Counted from the stretch's first letter, positions 22,497 to 30,938 are shown. The stretch is DNA of 33,473 nt from UBA1774 sp045223835 (GCA_045223835.1 JBGUZS010000178.1:1-33473), one strand, 5' to 3'. Made by a program: numbers and translations. The notes: generated by a model from the letters alone, not told the origin.

Positions 22497-22940
22497 TCAG
22501 AAATAGAGCCCGTTGTTTTCCAGTTCGTCGATCAGGTCGCCCAGAATATCCACATTATAGGGGGTGATGATATAGGTGCTCACGGCGACCTTTTTGATTT
22601 TCCCATCCTGGGCATAGGCCACGCCGCTGATGAAATCCAGCATGCGGCGGGCGGTATCTTTGTTGGTGGATTCCAGATTCAGCACTACCGTGCGCTTATC
22701 CCGCAGGTGATCCGCGATCTCCCGGGCGTTCTCATACTGCTCGGGCTTCACCAGCACCACCTGGAGCTGGGCGGTGGCATGGATATTGACCACCTTATTG
22801 TTCCGGTTGGCGGGGATATCCTCTTCCTGGCTTCCCCCGAAGCGGGAAGCGGGGATGGTCTCCTTCGGCTTTTCCGCGATGTCGTCATACTCCTCATCAA
22901 AGGGTCTGGCCAGCGACCTGAACGAATCAAATAATCCCAT
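22497..22940 (-). CDS. sepF: Cell division protein SepF
   Basis: A 147-aa protein with an N-terminal amphipathic membrane-targeting helix (MGLFDSFRSLARPF), a flexible linker (about 18-50), and a C-terminal FtsZ-binding beta-alpha domain (about 55-140: VVLVKPEQYENAREIADHLR, then RTVVLNLEST and RRMLDFISGVAYA). It anchors and bundles FtsZ at the septum. It lies downstream of the yggS-type gene by 40 bases, the standard ylmE-ylmF arrangement. GGGG/GGTATAG sequence precedes the ATG, an only moderate ribosome site. Confidence 0.96.
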   Translation of the reverse strand: MGLFDSFRSLARPFDEEYDDIAEKPKETIPASRFGGSQEEDIPANRNNKVVNIHATAQLQVVLVKPEQYENAREIADHLRDKRTVVLNLESTNKDTARRMLDFISGVAYAQDGKIKKVAVSTYIITPYNVDILGDLIDELENNGLYF

Positions 22941-22980
22941 CTCTATACCCCTTTCTTTCCCTCGCGCCGGAACAGCCGAT

Positions 22981-23685
22981 TCAAACGGTCGGAGGATAAG
23001 TCCTGGCGCCGAAGATCGCGGTGCCCACGCGGACCATATTGGCCCCGGCCCGGATCGCCGCAGGATAATCCCCGCTCATGCCCATCGAGAGAATGTTCAT
23101 AGAGACATTATCATATTTTTTTGCCCTTATGTCAATAAAAAGCTGATACATTTCCTCGAAATAGGGGTAATTTTCCTCCCCCGCGAACACGGGAGGCACG
23201 GCCATGAGCCCCTCCAGACGCACATGGGGCAGCGCCCCCGCCAAGGCGCAGAGCTCCGGCAGCCTCTCCGGATCCGCGCCGCCCTTCTGCTCCTCCCGGC
23301 CGATATTTACCTGGAGCAGCACGGCCTGCCGGATCCCCAAAGCCTCAGCCCGCCGGTCGATCTGGCGAAGGAGCTCCTCCCCGTCCACAGACTGGATCAG
23401 ATCCGCCTTCCCCACCAGATACTTCAGTTTATTCTGCTGCAGATGACCGATGAAATGCAGCGGAGCGCCGGCATAGGCCCCCTGGGCCAGCTTTTCCGTC
23501 AGCTCCTGGCAGCGGTTCTCCCCCACGGCGTCCACCCCGGCCAGGATGGCCTCCCGCACGGCCTCCGCGCCCATGGTTTTGGAGGCGGCCACCAGGCAGA
23601 TCTCCTCCGGCCTTCTCCCGCTCTTCAGCGCCGCCTCTGCGATGGTTTCCCGCACCCGGCGCACCCGGTCCGCCATGGTCTCCAT
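22981..23685 (-). CDS. YggS/YlmE-family PLP-binding homeostasis protein
   Basis: A 234-aa fold type III PLP protein. The PLP-lysine is Lys36 in LVAASKTM. HFIGHLQQNKLKYL, NIGREEQKGG and SMGMSGDYPAAI are conserved. These proteins bind PLP without known catalysis and affect amino-acid and PLP homeostasis. The start ATG overlaps the upstream gene's stop by one base (TGATG), so translation is probably by coupling, since the ribosome site (GGTGG) is weak. A second Met at residue 4 is an alternative start. Known in Firmicutes as ylmE beside ylmF/sepF. Confidence 0.94.
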   Translation of the reverse strand: METMADRVRRVRETIAEAALKSGRRPEEICLVAASKTMGAEAVREAILAGVDAVGENRCQELTEKLAQGAYAGAPLHFIGHLQQNKLKYLVGKADLIQSVDGEELLRQIDRRAEALGIRQAVLLQVNIGREEQKGGADPERLPELCALAGALPHVRLEGLMAVPPVFAGEENYPYFEEMYQLFIDIRAKKYDNVSMNILSMGMSGDYPAAIRAGANMVRVGTAIFGARTYPPTV

Positions 23686-24884
23686 CAGTCCGCCACCACC
23701 TTTCCGTCAAACAGGCCCTTGCCGCTGACGATGATCTCGTCTCCCGCATGGAGGTTTTCCCCCCGCACCATGTAGTAATCCCCGAAGTCGTGCACCAGCT
23801 CCACATCCCTGGCCTCCGCCCGGAGTCCGGTCTGCACATAGACATAGGTGCCGCCGTCATCCCGCACCCGCAGGGCCTGACGGGGGATCCGCAGGCCGGT
23901 CTCCTGGGAGAAGATCAGCTCCGCCTCCTGCCGGCGCATGCTCAGCACATCCGCCAGGTTGGTGCTGCAGGAAAAGACCACCGCCCGGTACCCGTTTTCC
24001 TCCGGGCTGATGGACTCCACGGTCATGCTCAGCTCCTGGCCGTAATACCGGCCGAAGCGCACGGAGGCCCTCTGCCCCCGCCGCAGGCGCTGAGCCGCCC
24101 CGTCCTCCATCAGCGCGGCATAATACCACCGGTTTCCGTAGACCAGCTTGCAGAGGGCCTTCTCCCCCGCCTCGCGCCTCTCCGAAAGGAGGGAGCGCAG
24201 CTCCTCCGCCCCCAACCCCTCCAGGGCGGAGGGGGAGAGGTCCTCCCAGCCGTCCACCACGGAGCTGAACAGACCGGACCGGGGAGAGGTGATCACGGCG
24301 CTGCGGTCGCTGCCCCGGTGCTGCAGCTCGCTGAGCTCCTTCTGATATGCCTGCAGTCTGGCCGCCACCTCCGTCGTATCCCCGAAGGCGGTGAAGGTCA
24401 GGCTCTGGAGGGAAAGGCTGGCCTCCTCCAGGGTATCCAGAGAGCGCCGGAGGGCGGAGCTGCGCAGAAGGGCGCAGGCATCCTGGATCTCCCCCTCCAG
24501 CTGCTGCAGGTTCTCCGCCGCGAAGCGGTTCTGCTGGGTCTCCAGGCTGGAAATGCGCTGGCTCAGCTCCCCCATGCGCACGGCGCGCCGGAGCCCTTCC
24601 TCCGAATCGAAGGCCTCGGCCAGCCCGTCGCCGCCGGAGACCCGCTTTCCCTCCTCCGCCGTGATGTATACGGTGTTGTACACGCTGGTCAGGACCTCCT
24701 CCTGCCGGACCACCATGCCCCGGGTATGGGCGCTGTCCCGAAGCGTCGTGTTCAGGGCCTGCACCGTGCGGTATGGGTTCTCCAGCAGCCGCAGGCCGTA
24801 TATCGCGAGATACACCAGCACAGCCGCAAAAATCAGGAATCCCGCCACCTTGATGGGCAGATTCGCATTCTTCACCGTTTTCAC
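23685..24884 (-). CDS. HlyD-like membrane adaptor protein
   Basis: A 399-aa protein with a short basic head, a transmembrane helix (about 13-31), a helical hairpin region in the middle (about 95-200) and flanking beta-barrel/lipoyl-like segments. The pattern is of HlyD-family adaptors in Gram-positives. The start is GTG 24884, chosen because AGGAGG lies nine bases upstream and it follows hfq by 35 bases. The open frame further upstream overlaps hfq antiparallel to its codons and is not credible. No ABC or RND pump gene is next to it; it sits between hfq and yggS-sepF. This linkage recurs in Clostridia from memory. Role unknown, possibly envelope or division. Confidence 0.75.
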   Translation of the reverse strand: MKTVKNANLPIKVAGFLIFAAVLVYLAIYGLRLLENPYRTVQALNTTLRDSAHTRGMVVRQEEVLTSVYNTVYITAEEGKRVSGGDGLAEAFDSEEGLRRAVRMGELSQRISSLETQQNRFAAENLQQLEGEIQDACALLRSSALRRSLDTLEEASLSLQSLTFTAFGDTTEVAARLQAYQKELSELQHRGSDRSAVITSPRSGLFSSVVDGWEDLSPSALEGLGAEELRSLLSERREAGEKALCKLVYGNRWYYAALMEDGAAQRLRRGQRASVRFGRYYGQELSMTVESISPEENGYRAVVFSCSTNLADVLSMRRQEAELIFSQETGLRIPRQALRVRDDGGTYVYVQTGLRAEARDVELVHDFGDYYMVRGENLHAGDEIIVSGKGLFDGKVVAD

Positions 24885-24919
24885 CGATCCGCGCCTCCTG
24901 ACGTCCCGGTTTTCCGCCT

Positions 24920-25147
24920 TCAGCCCTCCATGACGAGTTCCGCCGGCTTGATCGGGATCATGGTGGATATGGCATGCTTGTACACAAGCTCCTGCTTGCC
25001 CTCGCAATCCAGCACCACCGTAAAATCATCGTATCCGGTGACCACGCCCCGCATCTGGAAACCGTTCATGAGGAATACCGTCAGTCCCGTGCGCTCCCTG
25101 CGTGCCTGGTCCAAAAACTGTTTCTGCAGGTCCATCGTTTTCTGCAT
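24920..25147 (-). CDS. hfq: RNA chaperone Hfq
   Basis: A 75-aa Sm-like protein. The N-terminal helix (QKQFLDQARRER) is followed by Sm1 (GLTVFLMNGFQMRGVVTGYD) and Sm2 (KQELVYKHAISTMIPIK, with the conserved YKHA core). It forms hexamers that bind A-rich and U-rich RNA, and sRNAs. It has no long C-terminal tail, as expected for Firmicutes. GGGAG precedes the ATG. It follows miaA by 47 bases, the widespread miaA-hfq order. Confidence 0.97.
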   Translation of the reverse strand: MQKTMDLQKQFLDQARRERTGLTVFLMNGFQMRGVVTGYDDFTVVLDCEGKQELVYKHAISTMIPIKPAELVMEG

Positions 25148-25194
25148 CTGAACTACTCCCTTTCGACCTCTGTATTCGGCGTTTTCCGCGCCGC

Positions 25195-26133
25195 TTACAG
25201 TATACCAGATTTATCCAAAATCCGTGTCGAAATTCCGTAGGCTTTATCTAAATTCGGCTTCTTTTTCCAGAGGATCCAGTGCAGCTCCGGGTCCCGACGC
25301 AGCCAGCTGAGCTGGCGCTTCGCATAGCGGCGCGAGGACTGCTTCACCAGCTCCGCCGCCTCCTCCAGGGTCGTCTCCCCCCGAAGGGCGGCGGCGATCT
25401 CCTTATAGCCGATGGCCTGCATGGCGGTGCTTCCCGCCGGGATGCCGCTGTCCAGCAGGCCCTGTACCTCCTGCACCAGCCCCGCCTGCAGCATGCCGTC
25501 CACCCGGGCGTCGATCCGGGCATACAGATCCTCCCGCTCCGCAAAGCTCAAGGCGATACGGCAGCTTGGGAACCGGGGCGGACCCGCCCGGCTGGCCCGG
25601 TCATGGGCGGTGATGGTCTCGCCGGTGGTCTCGAAGACCTCCAGCGCCCGGACGATGCGCTTCCGGTCCCGGGGATGGAGCAGCGCGGCCCGCTCCGGAT
25701 CCGCCCGGGCCAGGCGCTCCAGCATGGCCTCTCCCCCCAGGCGGTCGTATTCCGCCTCCAGGGCGGACCGCACCGCCGGATCGAAATCGGAGAATTCGAC
25801 GCCCCGGAGCAGGGAGTCGATATACAGATTGGTCCCCCCCACCAGGATGGGGAGCTTTCCCCGGCCCAGGATATCCTCCAGGCAGGCGGAAGCCTCCTGC
25901 ACATACCGGCCTACAGAGTAGCTCTCCCGGGGATCCACGGTGCCCACCAGGTGATGGGGCACCCCCTTCATCTCCGCCCCCACCGGGGCGGCGGTGCCGA
26001 TCACCATTCCCCGATACACCTGCATGGCGTCGGCGGAAACCACCTCGCCGCCCAGATGCAGGGCCAGCCATACCCCCAGGGCGGTTTTGCCCGTGGCGGT
26101 GGGGCCGGTGATCACCAGCACTCCCCGGGCCAT
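25195..26133 (-). CDS. miaA: tRNA dimethylallyltransferase
   Basis: A 312-aa enzyme adding an isopentenyl group to A37 of tRNAs that read UNN codons. The P-loop GPTATGKT (10-17), SADAMQVYRG (33-42, catalytic Asp35) and VGGTNLYIDSLL are all visible. So is the C-terminal tRNA-contact region RRYAKRQLSWLRRDP. Normal family length. The ATG shares one base with the upstream stop codon (TGATG), so it is translationally coupled to the PFL-family gene. Confidence 0.97.
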   Translation of the reverse strand: MARGVLVITGPTATGKTALGVWLALHLGGEVVSADAMQVYRGMVIGTAAPVGAEMKGVPHHLVGTVDPRESYSVGRYVQEASACLEDILGRGKLPILVGGTNLYIDSLLRGVEFSDFDPAVRSALEAEYDRLGGEAMLERLARADPERAALLHPRDRKRIVRALEVFETTGETITAHDRASRAGPPRFPSCRIALSFAEREDLYARIDARVDGMLQAGLVQEVQGLLDSGIPAGSTAMQAIGYKEIAAALRGETTLEEAAELVKQSSRRYAKRQLSWLRRDPELHWILWKKKPNLDKAYGISTRILDKSGIL

Positions 26134-27491
26134 CAGTTCCGCAGGGACTGCAGGGGGGCGGGGATCCGTCCTCCCCGGGCCACGAAGACCTCGCTGGACT
26201 CGGGATGCACCCCGATCACCGGGGCGCTGCCCAGCAGGCCGCCGAAATCCACCCGGTCCCCCACGGTCTTCCCCTCGGCGGGGATGAGCCGGGCGGCGGT
26301 GGTCTTGTTGTTCACCATGCCGATGGCCGCCTCGTCCGCCAGAATGGCGGAAAGGGTCTCCGCCGGAGTATCCCCCGGCACGGCAATCATATCCAGACCC
26401 ACGGAGCAGACGCAGGTCATGGCCTCCAGCTTATCCAGGCAGAGGGTCCCCGCCTCGGCGGAGGCGATCATCCCCGCATCCTCGCTCACGGGGATAAAGG
26501 CGCCGGAAAGGCCGCCCACATGGGAGGCGGCCATCAGCCCGCCCTTTTTCACGGCGTCGTTCAGCAGGGCCAGGGCGGCGGTGGTACCGTGGGTGCCCAC
26601 TCGCTCCAGACCCATCTCCTCCAGGATATCCGCCACGCTGTCCCCAATGGCGGGGGTGGGGGCCAGAGACAGGTCCACAACCCCGAAGGGGACGCCCAGG
26701 CGGGAGGAGGCCTCCCGGGCCACCAGCTGGCCCATGCGGGTCACCCGGAAGGCGGTGCGCTTGATGGTCTCCGCCACCAGATCGAAGGGGGCGCCCCTGC
26801 ATTCCAGCAGGGCATGGTGCACCACCCCGGGGCCGCTGATGCCCACGTTGATGACGCTTTCCGGCTCCCCCACCCCGTGGAAGGCGCCGGCCATGAAGGG
26901 ATTGTCCTCCACGGCGTTGCAGAAGGCCACCAGCTTGGCGCAGCCCAGGCTGCCCCGGTCCGCCGTGAGCCGGGCGGTCTCCTTGATGATCCGGCCCATG
27001 AGGGCCACGGCGTCCATATTGATGCCGCTCTTGGTGCTGGCCACGTTCACGCTGGAGCAGACCCGCTCCGTCTCCGCCAGGGCCTGGGGAATGGCGGCCA
27101 CCAGTTTCCGGTCCGCAGCGGTGAAGCCCTTGTGCACCAGGGCGGAGAAGCCGCCGATGAAGTTCACTCCGGTCTCCGCCGCCGCCCGGTCCAGAGTCCG
27201 GGCGAAGGGGACGTAATCCTCCGTCTCGCTGGCGGCGGCGGCCAGGGCGATGGGGGTAACGGAGATGCGCTTGTTCACGATGGGGATGCCGAACTCCTGC
27301 TCGATATCCTCCCCGGTGCGCACCAGATCCCTGGCCAGGCGGGTGATCTTGTCGTAGATCTTCCGGCAGCAGGCCTCCGGATCCGGGTCTGCGCAGTCCA
27401 ACAGGGAGATGCCCATGGTGACGGTGCGGATATCCAGATGCTGCTGGTCGATCATATCCAGCGTTTCAAATATCTCTCTTCTGCTGATCAT
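26133..27491 (-). CDS. PFL-family (UPF0210) protein
   Basis: A 452-aa protein of the PFL/UPF0210 group, a pyruvate-formate-lyase-like barrel without the glycyl radical segment. Visible landmarks include RTVTMGISLLDCADPDPEAC, then NKRISVTPIALAAA and GINMDAVALMGRIIKETARL. Function of the family is not established. Together with the adjacent ACT-domain protein (4-base ATGA overlap) it forms a pair conserved in many Firmicutes, which suggests ACT-mediated small-molecule control. Confidence 0.9.
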   Translation of the reverse strand: MISRREIFETLDMIDQQHLDIRTVTMGISLLDCADPDPEACCRKIYDKITRLARDLVRTGEDIEQEFGIPIVNKRISVTPIALAAAASETEDYVPFARTLDRAAAETGVNFIGGFSALVHKGFTAADRKLVAAIPQALAETERVCSSVNVASTKSGINMDAVALMGRIIKETARLTADRGSLGCAKLVAFCNAVEDNPFMAGAFHGVGEPESVINVGISGPGVVHHALLECRGAPFDLVAETIKRTAFRVTRMGQLVAREASSRLGVPFGVVDLSLAPTPAIGDSVADILEEMGLERVGTHGTTAALALLNDAVKKGGLMAASHVGGLSGAFIPVSEDAGMIASAEAGTLCLDKLEAMTCVCSVGLDMIAVPGDTPAETLSAILADEAAIGMVNNKTTAARLIPAEGKTVGDRVDFGGLLGSAPVIGVHPESSEVFVARGGRIPAPLQSLRN

Positions 27492-27757
27492 ACCCGGTGC
27501 ATCGCCTCAAAAATATCTTCCCGCTGCATCCGGATGCTCAGCTTCATTTCCTCCCCCCGGAGCCGCAGCTGCTCCGAGACCTCCCGGAAGGGCATCTCAC
27601 ACTTCTCCAGATCCACCAGCATGGTCATGGCGAAATTCCCCTGCATGACGGTCTGGTTGATATCCAGAACGTTCACGTTCCAGCCCGACAGACGGGTGCA
27701 TACATCCGCGATGATGCCCACCCGGTCCTTGCCGACGACGGTCACAATGGCTCTCAT
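27488..27757 (-). CDS. ACT-domain protein (UPF0237)
   Basis: An 89-aa single ACT domain: MRAIVTVVGKDRVGIIADVC, then NVNVLDINQTVMQGNFAMTM. The GxDRxGI loop is the ligand-binding motif of amino-acid-sensing ACT domains. Almost always paired with a PFL/UPF0210 gene, here overlapping by 4 bases. It also overlaps the preceding HD-domain gene by 4 bases, so three reading frames are chained by ATGA couplings. Confidence 0.92.
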   Translation of the reverse strand: MRAIVTVVGKDRVGIIADVCTRLSGWNVNVLDINQTVMQGNFAMTMLVDLEKCEMPFREVSEQLRLRGEEMKLSIRMQREDIFEAMHRV

Positions 27758-28347
27758 TCCTTATCCTCCCCGGTAAGCTCGTCCAAGGTCAGCCCAAAGG
27801 ACGGCAGAAAATTCTCGGTAAAATAGCGGACCTCCCGCAGGGGGCAGGCCTGCAGCCAGGCCCGGAGCTGCCGCTCCGCGGAGCGGAACTCCCCGTTTCC
27901 CATCTGCAGCTCCTCCTGGCATTTCAGGTAGGCGGAGAGCTTGTCCGCCGCCTTCACCAGCGGGCCCAGGTCCTCCCCCTCTCCCCCGCCCAGAAGGGGG
28001 GCGTAGCCGGAGCGCAGCTCCGGCGGGAGCATCTTCAGCAGCCGGGCTTCCGCCTGGCGCTCCACCGCCTTATAGGCACCGGTGATGTCCCGATTCAGGT
28101 ACTTCACCGGAGTGGGCAGGTCCCCGGTGATGATCTCGGAAGCATCGTGAAACAAGCCCAGCACCGCCGCCCGGTCCGGGTCGGCGGGCTCCCCGAAGAC
28201 CTCCCGCCGGATCATGGCCAGGGCATGGGCCAGCACCGCCGTCATATGGCTGTGCTCCTGGAGGTTTTCATCGAAGCTGTTGCGCATCAGCCCCCAGCGG
28301 CGGATGTTCCGCATCCGCCCCAGAAGGGCGAAAAAGCCGTTGATCAT
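27754..28347 (-). CDS. HD-domain 5'-deoxynucleotidase, YfbR-like
   Basis: A 197-aa HD-superfamily phosphohydrolase. Metal ligands His34 (in QEHSHMTA), His67-Asp68 (in GLFHDASEIITGDLPTP) and Asp near 133 (KAADKLSAYLK) match YfbR, which hydrolyses dNMPs to deoxynucleosides. Length is normal. It begins 10 bases after tadA stops and overlaps the ACT gene by 4 bases. Confidence 0.9.
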   Translation of the reverse strand: MINGFFALLGRMRNIRRWGLMRNSFDENLQEHSHMTAVLAHALAMIRREVFGEPADPDRAAVLGLFHDASEIITGDLPTPVKYLNRDITGAYKAVERQAEARLLKMLPPELRSGYAPLLGGGEGEDLGPLVKAADKLSAYLKCQEELQMGNGEFRSAERQLRAWLQACPLREVRYFTENFLPSFGLTLDELTGEDKE

Positions 28348-28357
28348 GGTTTTCTCC

Positions 28358-28804
28358 TCATTCCCGCAGCCGGGAAAAAAACTCCCGCATCAGGTCCCGG
28401 CACTCCGCCTCCCGCACCCCGCCGTACATCCGGGGCCGGAAGCCGAAATCCTCTGCAAACAGGTCCAGTACGCTGCCGCAGGCCCCGGTCCTCCCCTCCC
28501 GCAGGCCGTAGACCACCGTGGGGATCCGGGCGTTCAGGATGGCTCCTGCGCACATGGCGCAGGGCTCCAGGGTGACGAAGAGGGCGCAGCCCTCCAGCCG
28601 CCAATCCCCCAGCCAGGCGCAGGCCTCCCGGATGGCCTCGATCTCCGCATGGGCCAGAGCGCTGCGCTCCTCCTCCCGCCGGTTCCTTCCCCGGCCCAGG
28701 ATCGCCTCGTCCCGGACGACGACGCAGCCCACGGGCACCTCCCCTGCTTCTCCCGCTTCCCGGGCCAGGCTGAGGGCTTCGTCCATCCACCGCTCCAGAT
28801 CCAA
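28358..28804 (-). CDS. tadA: tRNA-specific adenosine deaminase
   Basis: A 148-aa cytidine-deaminase-fold enzyme that makes inosine-34 in tRNA-Arg(ACG). Zinc ligands are His52 with the catalytic Glu54 (AHAEIEAI) and Cys82/Cys85 (LEPCAMCAGAI). The start is TTG 28804, with AAGGAG ten bases upstream, because it yields the family's usual N-terminus. ATG 28786, six codons in, is the alternative. It is the first gene of the 13-gene minus-strand run and is divergent from the CBS gene. Confidence 0.94.
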   Translation of the reverse strand: MDLERWMDEALSLAREAGEAGEVPVGCVVVRDEAILGRGRNRREEERSALAHAEIEAIREACAWLGDWRLEGCALFVTLEPCAMCAGAILNARIPTVVYGLREGRTGACGSVLDLFAEDFGFRPRMYGGVREAECRDLMREFFSRLRE

Positions 28805-28861
28805 GGTTTATCCGCTCCTTTTCCGGGCAAAATGAAGGTATGCTGAACTGAGGAGGTCAAG

Positions 28862-29302
28862 ATGATGCTGGTATCCGAACTGATGGAACGCAGCCCCGTA
28901 TCCATAGCCCCGGAGGATAACTGCCGGGACGCCGCCCGGCTCCTGAGCCGGTATCGGGTGGGGGCGCTGCCGGTGGTGAACGCCGACGGGATGCTGAAGG
29001 GGATCCTGACGGACCGGGATATCGTCCTCCGCTGCCTCGCCCTGGGGAAGGACCCGGACAAGACGGCGGTGCGGGACTGCATGACCCGGAACCCGGTCAC
29101 CGTCTCCCCCCGGGACCGGGTGGAAACGGCGGCGGAGCGCATGAGCCGCAGTCAGGTGCGGCGGCTTCCCGCCGCGGAGGGGGGCAGGCTCGCGGGGATG
29201 GTCTCCCTGGGGGACCTGAGCCGGGCGGAGGCCTTCCGCATGGAGGCGGCCAAAGCCCTGGCGGAGATCAGCAAGGGGGTACAGCGCCTCTCCCCGCCCT
29301 GA
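28862..29302 (+). CDS. Tandem CBS-domain protein
   Basis: A 146-aa protein made of two CBS motifs (about 8-60 and 72-123: VSELMERSPVSIAPEDNCRD, then GILTDRDIVLRCLA, DCMTRNPVTVSPRD and GMVSLGDLSRAE). A short helical tail follows. Such stand-alone CBS pairs bind adenine nucleotides and act as energy sensors; the partner is unknown. AGGAGG is four to five bases before ATGATG, so the exact Met is uncertain by one codon. It converges on the N-acetyltransferase gene two bases away. Confidence 0.92.
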   Translation: MMLVSELMERSPVSIAPEDNCRDAARLLSRYRVGALPVVNADGMLKGILTDRDIVLRCLALGKDPDKTAVRDCMTRNPVTVSPRDRVETAAERMSRSQVRRLPAAEGGRLAGMVSLGDLSRAEAFRMEAAKALAEISKGVQRLSPP

Positions 29303-29304
29303 GC

Positions 29305-30093
29305 TCAGCCGAACTTGAAGGGCTCCGGCTTATGGTCTGGCATGGCGTCCAGGCCGAAATGCTCCTTCAGCACCCGGGGCAGCTCCTCCCAGCTCACCTC
29401 CCGGCGCTCCGTCTTCTCCCCCTCCTGATGGGTGAGGAAGAGATTCATCATGGAGTACCGGCCGTTTTCCGTGAACCGGTTGAGCATGAGCATCTTCCGG
29501 AAGCCGGACCAGGGGCTGAAGTTGACATAATAATTGCAGATCTGGAAGTCCTCGTCCAGGGCGGGACGGTCGATGAAGCCCATGAGGTTCTGGAATTCCT
29601 CCCCCCGCTTGATCTGCACGGTGTACTCCACCTCGGGCTGGACGCCGGGGACCACACGATACACGGTGCCGTGGGTGAGCTGGGGCACATCGTACTCCAG
29701 ACGCAGGGGATCCACGAAGCAGTCCCCGCCGTAGCCCACGTCGCAGAGGTAACGCACCCCGTCCGCCTCCGTCAGGTTCATGCGGTGGAGGTAGCCGTTG
29801 ACGGTCTCCCCGTCCCGGCTCAGGCGGGTGAGGACGCCGTAGGCCGGGAAGCCCATCTCCCGCAGGGTGGCGCAGAAGAAGCCGTTCATCTCGAAGCAGT
29901 AGCCGCCCCGGCGGCGGGTGACCATCTTGTCGAACAGGTCCTCGGTCTTCAGGGAGATGGGTTTATCGTTGTACACATCCAGGTTCTCAAAGGGGATATG
30001 GGTGATATAGGCCCGGTGGAGGCGATAAAGCCGCTCCGTATCCGTCCCGCCCTCGGTATAGCCGATCCTCTCGAACAGCGCCTGCAGATCCAT
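29305..30093 (-). CDS. Arylamine N-acetyltransferase
   Basis: A 262-aa NAT enzyme that transfers acetyl from acetyl-CoA to arylamines or arylhydrazines. The Cys-His-Asp triad is complete: Cys66 in RRGGYCFEMNG, His103 in GYLHRMN and Asp118 in LCDVGYGG. IPFENLDVYND is the usual N-terminal motif. ATG 30093 is preferred over an upstream ATG at 30129 because AAGGAG lies 8 bases before it and matches the family N-terminus. In gut bacteria NATs can acetylate drugs such as 5-aminosalicylate; whether this one does is not known. Confidence 0.93.
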   Translation of the reverse strand: MDLQALFERIGYTEGGTDTERLYRLHRAYITHIPFENLDVYNDKPISLKTEDLFDKMVTRRRGGYCFEMNGFFCATLREMGFPAYGVLTRLSRDGETVNGYLHRMNLTEADGVRYLCDVGYGGDCFVDPLRLEYDVPQLTHGTVYRVVPGVQPEVEYTVQIKRGEEFQNLMGFIDRPALDEDFQICNYYVNFSPWSGFRKMLMLNRFTENGRYSMMNLFLTHQEGEKTERREVSWEELPRVLKEHFGLDAMPDHKPEPFKFG

Positions 30094-30242
30094 CGTTTCC
30101 GCTCCTTCTTCTTTTCTGAACTGATTCAATACAGAATATCATTTCCCTTCCCCTTCGTCAATCCGCTTGCACCGAGTTTCCGCATAACCTGAGGACAAAG
30201 GGCGAGAAGGGAAAACCCGTCAAAAGGCACAGAAAAAGGACT

Positions 30243-30698
30243 TTGATTGACTGCCCGGTATTAAAAGGTGGGACGCTCCCGCAACAGGGGTACAGATCTC
30301 GTCTCATTACTGTCGCACCATATGTTATCCACCTTCTTCAGCGTCGTCAGAGAGAGCAAGAAGCGGAGCGGTTAGTAGCCGGTGACGCATGGAGTAATCC
30401 TACTCGACTTGTGTTCACGAACGGTCTCGGGGGCCATCTGGTTCACATCACAGTTTACAAGGAATTCAAAGAGATCGTTCGCACTCTTGGCTATGAAAAC
30501 GCCCGTTTCCATGACCTTCGTCACAGTTATGCTGTCGCCGCCATCGAGAGCGGAGACGATATCAAGACTGTACAGGCAAACTTGGGTCACGCCACCGCAA
30601 GTTTCACGCTTGATGTGTACGGTCATGCTTCACAAAAAATGAGGCAACGATCCGCTGATCGAATGGAGCAGTACATTAAGGACGTCTTGTGGAATTAA
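30243..30698 (+). pseudogene. Truncated tyrosine recombinase (integrase) remnant
   Basis: A 151-aa open frame from TTG 30243 keeps only the C-terminal half of a phage-type integrase: HDLRH (His90, Arg93), LGH (His116) and the nucleophile Tyr126 in FTLDVYGHAS. The DNA-binding N-terminus and the first catalytic Arg are absent, and the first 15-20 residues do not look like an integrase. It should therefore be inactive. It points towards, and ends 83 bases from, the 3' end of tRNA-Ser, the usual place for an integrated element. Codon use is less GC-rich than the neighbours. The rest of the element is gone. Confidence 0.75.
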
Positions 30699-30733
30699 CA
30701 CGGGGAAAAGCGATAAAGGCCAAATAAAGGCCA

Positions 30734-30779
30734 AAACAAAAAGGGAGAGCCCCGAAACCCTTTGATTTCAAGGCTCTCC
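30734..30779 (-). terminator. Terminator of tRNA-Ser
   Basis: On the minus strand GGAGAGCC (30779-30772) pairs perfectly with GGCTCTCC (30751-30744), followed by C and TTTTTGTTTT. It starts directly after the tRNA CCA end. Confidence 0.75.
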
Positions 30780-30780
30780 G

Positions 30781-30873
30781 TGGCGGAGAAGGAGGGATTC
30801 GAACCCTCGATACCCTTTTGGGGTATACACGATTTCCAATCGTGCGCGCTCGACCAAGCTACGCGACTTCTCC
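30781..30873 (-). tRNA. tRNA-Ser(GGA)
   Basis: A 93-base class II tRNA on the minus strand with the acceptor stem GGAGAAG/CTTCTCC. The anticodon stem ACGAT/ATCGT encloses the loop TTGGAAA, giving anticodon GGA (reads UCC and UCU). A long variable arm (TATACCCC-AAAA-GGGTAT type) and GGTTCGAATCC T-arm are present, and CCA is encoded. The 3' end faces the integrase remnant. Confidence 0.97.
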
Positions 30874-30909
30874 ACGCTGCTCTGTCGGACTGACTCCTGA
30901 GGCCCCGTT

Positions 30910-30938
30910 ATTATAAAGGATGCGTTTCGCAAAGTCAA
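30910..30938 (-). promoter_or_regulatory. Promoter of tRNA-Ser
   Basis: The minus strand has TTGACT (30938-30933), a 17-base spacer and a perfect TATAAT (30915-30910), 37 bases before the tRNA 5' end. Confidence 0.88.

Noticed and set aside
28805..28861. Promoters for tadA and the CBS gene in the short divergent gap
   Set aside because: TTGACC with TACCTT (minus) and TATGCT (plus) occur, but spacing is wrong or the partner box is missing, so neither is supported.
30190..30225. Degenerate copy of the tRNA-Ser 3' end (GGCGAGAAGGGA) as a second att site
   Set aside because: The match to GGCGGAGAAGGAGGGA needs several gaps and is too weak to call a repeat.
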